Shown: one piece after another, positions 63,840-64,000 of the stretch
Position numbering within the stretch: the stretch's first letter is position 1
How the letters are laid out: every line of letters starts with the position of its first letter
Assembly: GCA_950022655.1 (NCBI GenBank)
Contig: OX465584.1
Coordinates: 4,907,694 to 4,971,693, forward strand
Length of the DNA stretch: 64,000 nt
DNA from: Alentia gelatinosa
Taxonomy: Eukaryota; Annelida; Polychaeta; Phyllodocida; Polynoidae
Direction of reading: 5' to 3'
Notes under the pieces: generated by a model
Seen by the model: only the letters and a program-made list of their open reading frames with translations
The model's database searches: none
What the model was told of the DNA's origin: nothing
Made by a program: the position numbers and the translations under genes

Positions 63840-64000
63840 GCCGACTTGCGTAATATAACAAAATCAGACGATCTGCAGTCGTCACATGCTTAGCGTTTAC
63901 ACTCAACGATCTCTAGCTTTTTAGTGCTGAAAGTCGTCAGGAGGTCCAAAATGCCAAAATGGCCGGCCAGAATCGTCTAGTTTATTACCCACCGATTACG
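63840..64000. mobile_element. MITE family D, right part, cut by window end
   Basis: 'GACGATCTGCAGTCGTCACA', 'GCGTTTACACTCAACGATCT' and 'GTCGTCAGGAGGTCCAAAAT' match the family D copies at 18200-18340 and 41500-41633. Confidence 0.6.

Overview
The window looks like a piece of a repeat-rich invertebrate nuclear genome, most likely a marine mollusc. It has long AT-rich non-coding stretches and many short inverted-repeat elements. It also has tRNA-derived SINEs with an 'ACGTTAAAT'-type tail, as described in molluscs, TTAGGG-type telomere-like repeats and no operons. The organism call is inference. I found no complete host protein-coding gene.

Region 1 (1-12210) is one large Ty3/gypsy-type LTR retrotransposon on the minus strand. 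In element order it runs: 5' LTR (12210-11647), a primer-binding site resembling the 3' end of tRNA-His (11645-11627), gag (11592-9745), protease (9697-9020), RT/RNase H (9095-6735) and integrase (6674-5373). After a 565-bp gap comes a large third ORF where env would sit (about 4804-1701), then 1.3 kb of non-coding DNA, a purine-rich tract (395-377) and the 3' LTR (376-1, cut by the window edge). The third ORF has no signal peptide or membrane segment that I can see. It encodes an acidic, Ser/Lys-rich, apparently nuclear protein with a Cys/His zinc-finger-like core. The aligned LTR parts differ by only about four substitutions, so the copy is fairly young, but its ORFs are broken by stops and one-base shifts.

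Region 2 (12211-24600) is tandem repeats and nested elements. It holds a C-rich minisatellite, a degraded ~150-180-bp satellite carrying at least three separate insertions, a 73-bp array and a 62-bp array of about 22 copies. Both the 73-bp and 62-bp arrays abut the same unique sequence, so they look like expandable cores of one mobile-element family.

Region 3 (24600-64000) is intergenic or intronic DNA packed with short inverted-repeat elements of at least eight families, many with TTA/TAA target duplications. It also has SINEs, three more tandem arrays and two telomere-like tracts. Three clusters of promoter-type motifs (ETS, CRE, CCAAT, E-box) lie near 29.7-30.2, 33.68-33.93 and 63.19-63.24 kb. 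One locus (50.2-51.0 kb) shows nested insertion with both empty sites present elsewhere in this window.
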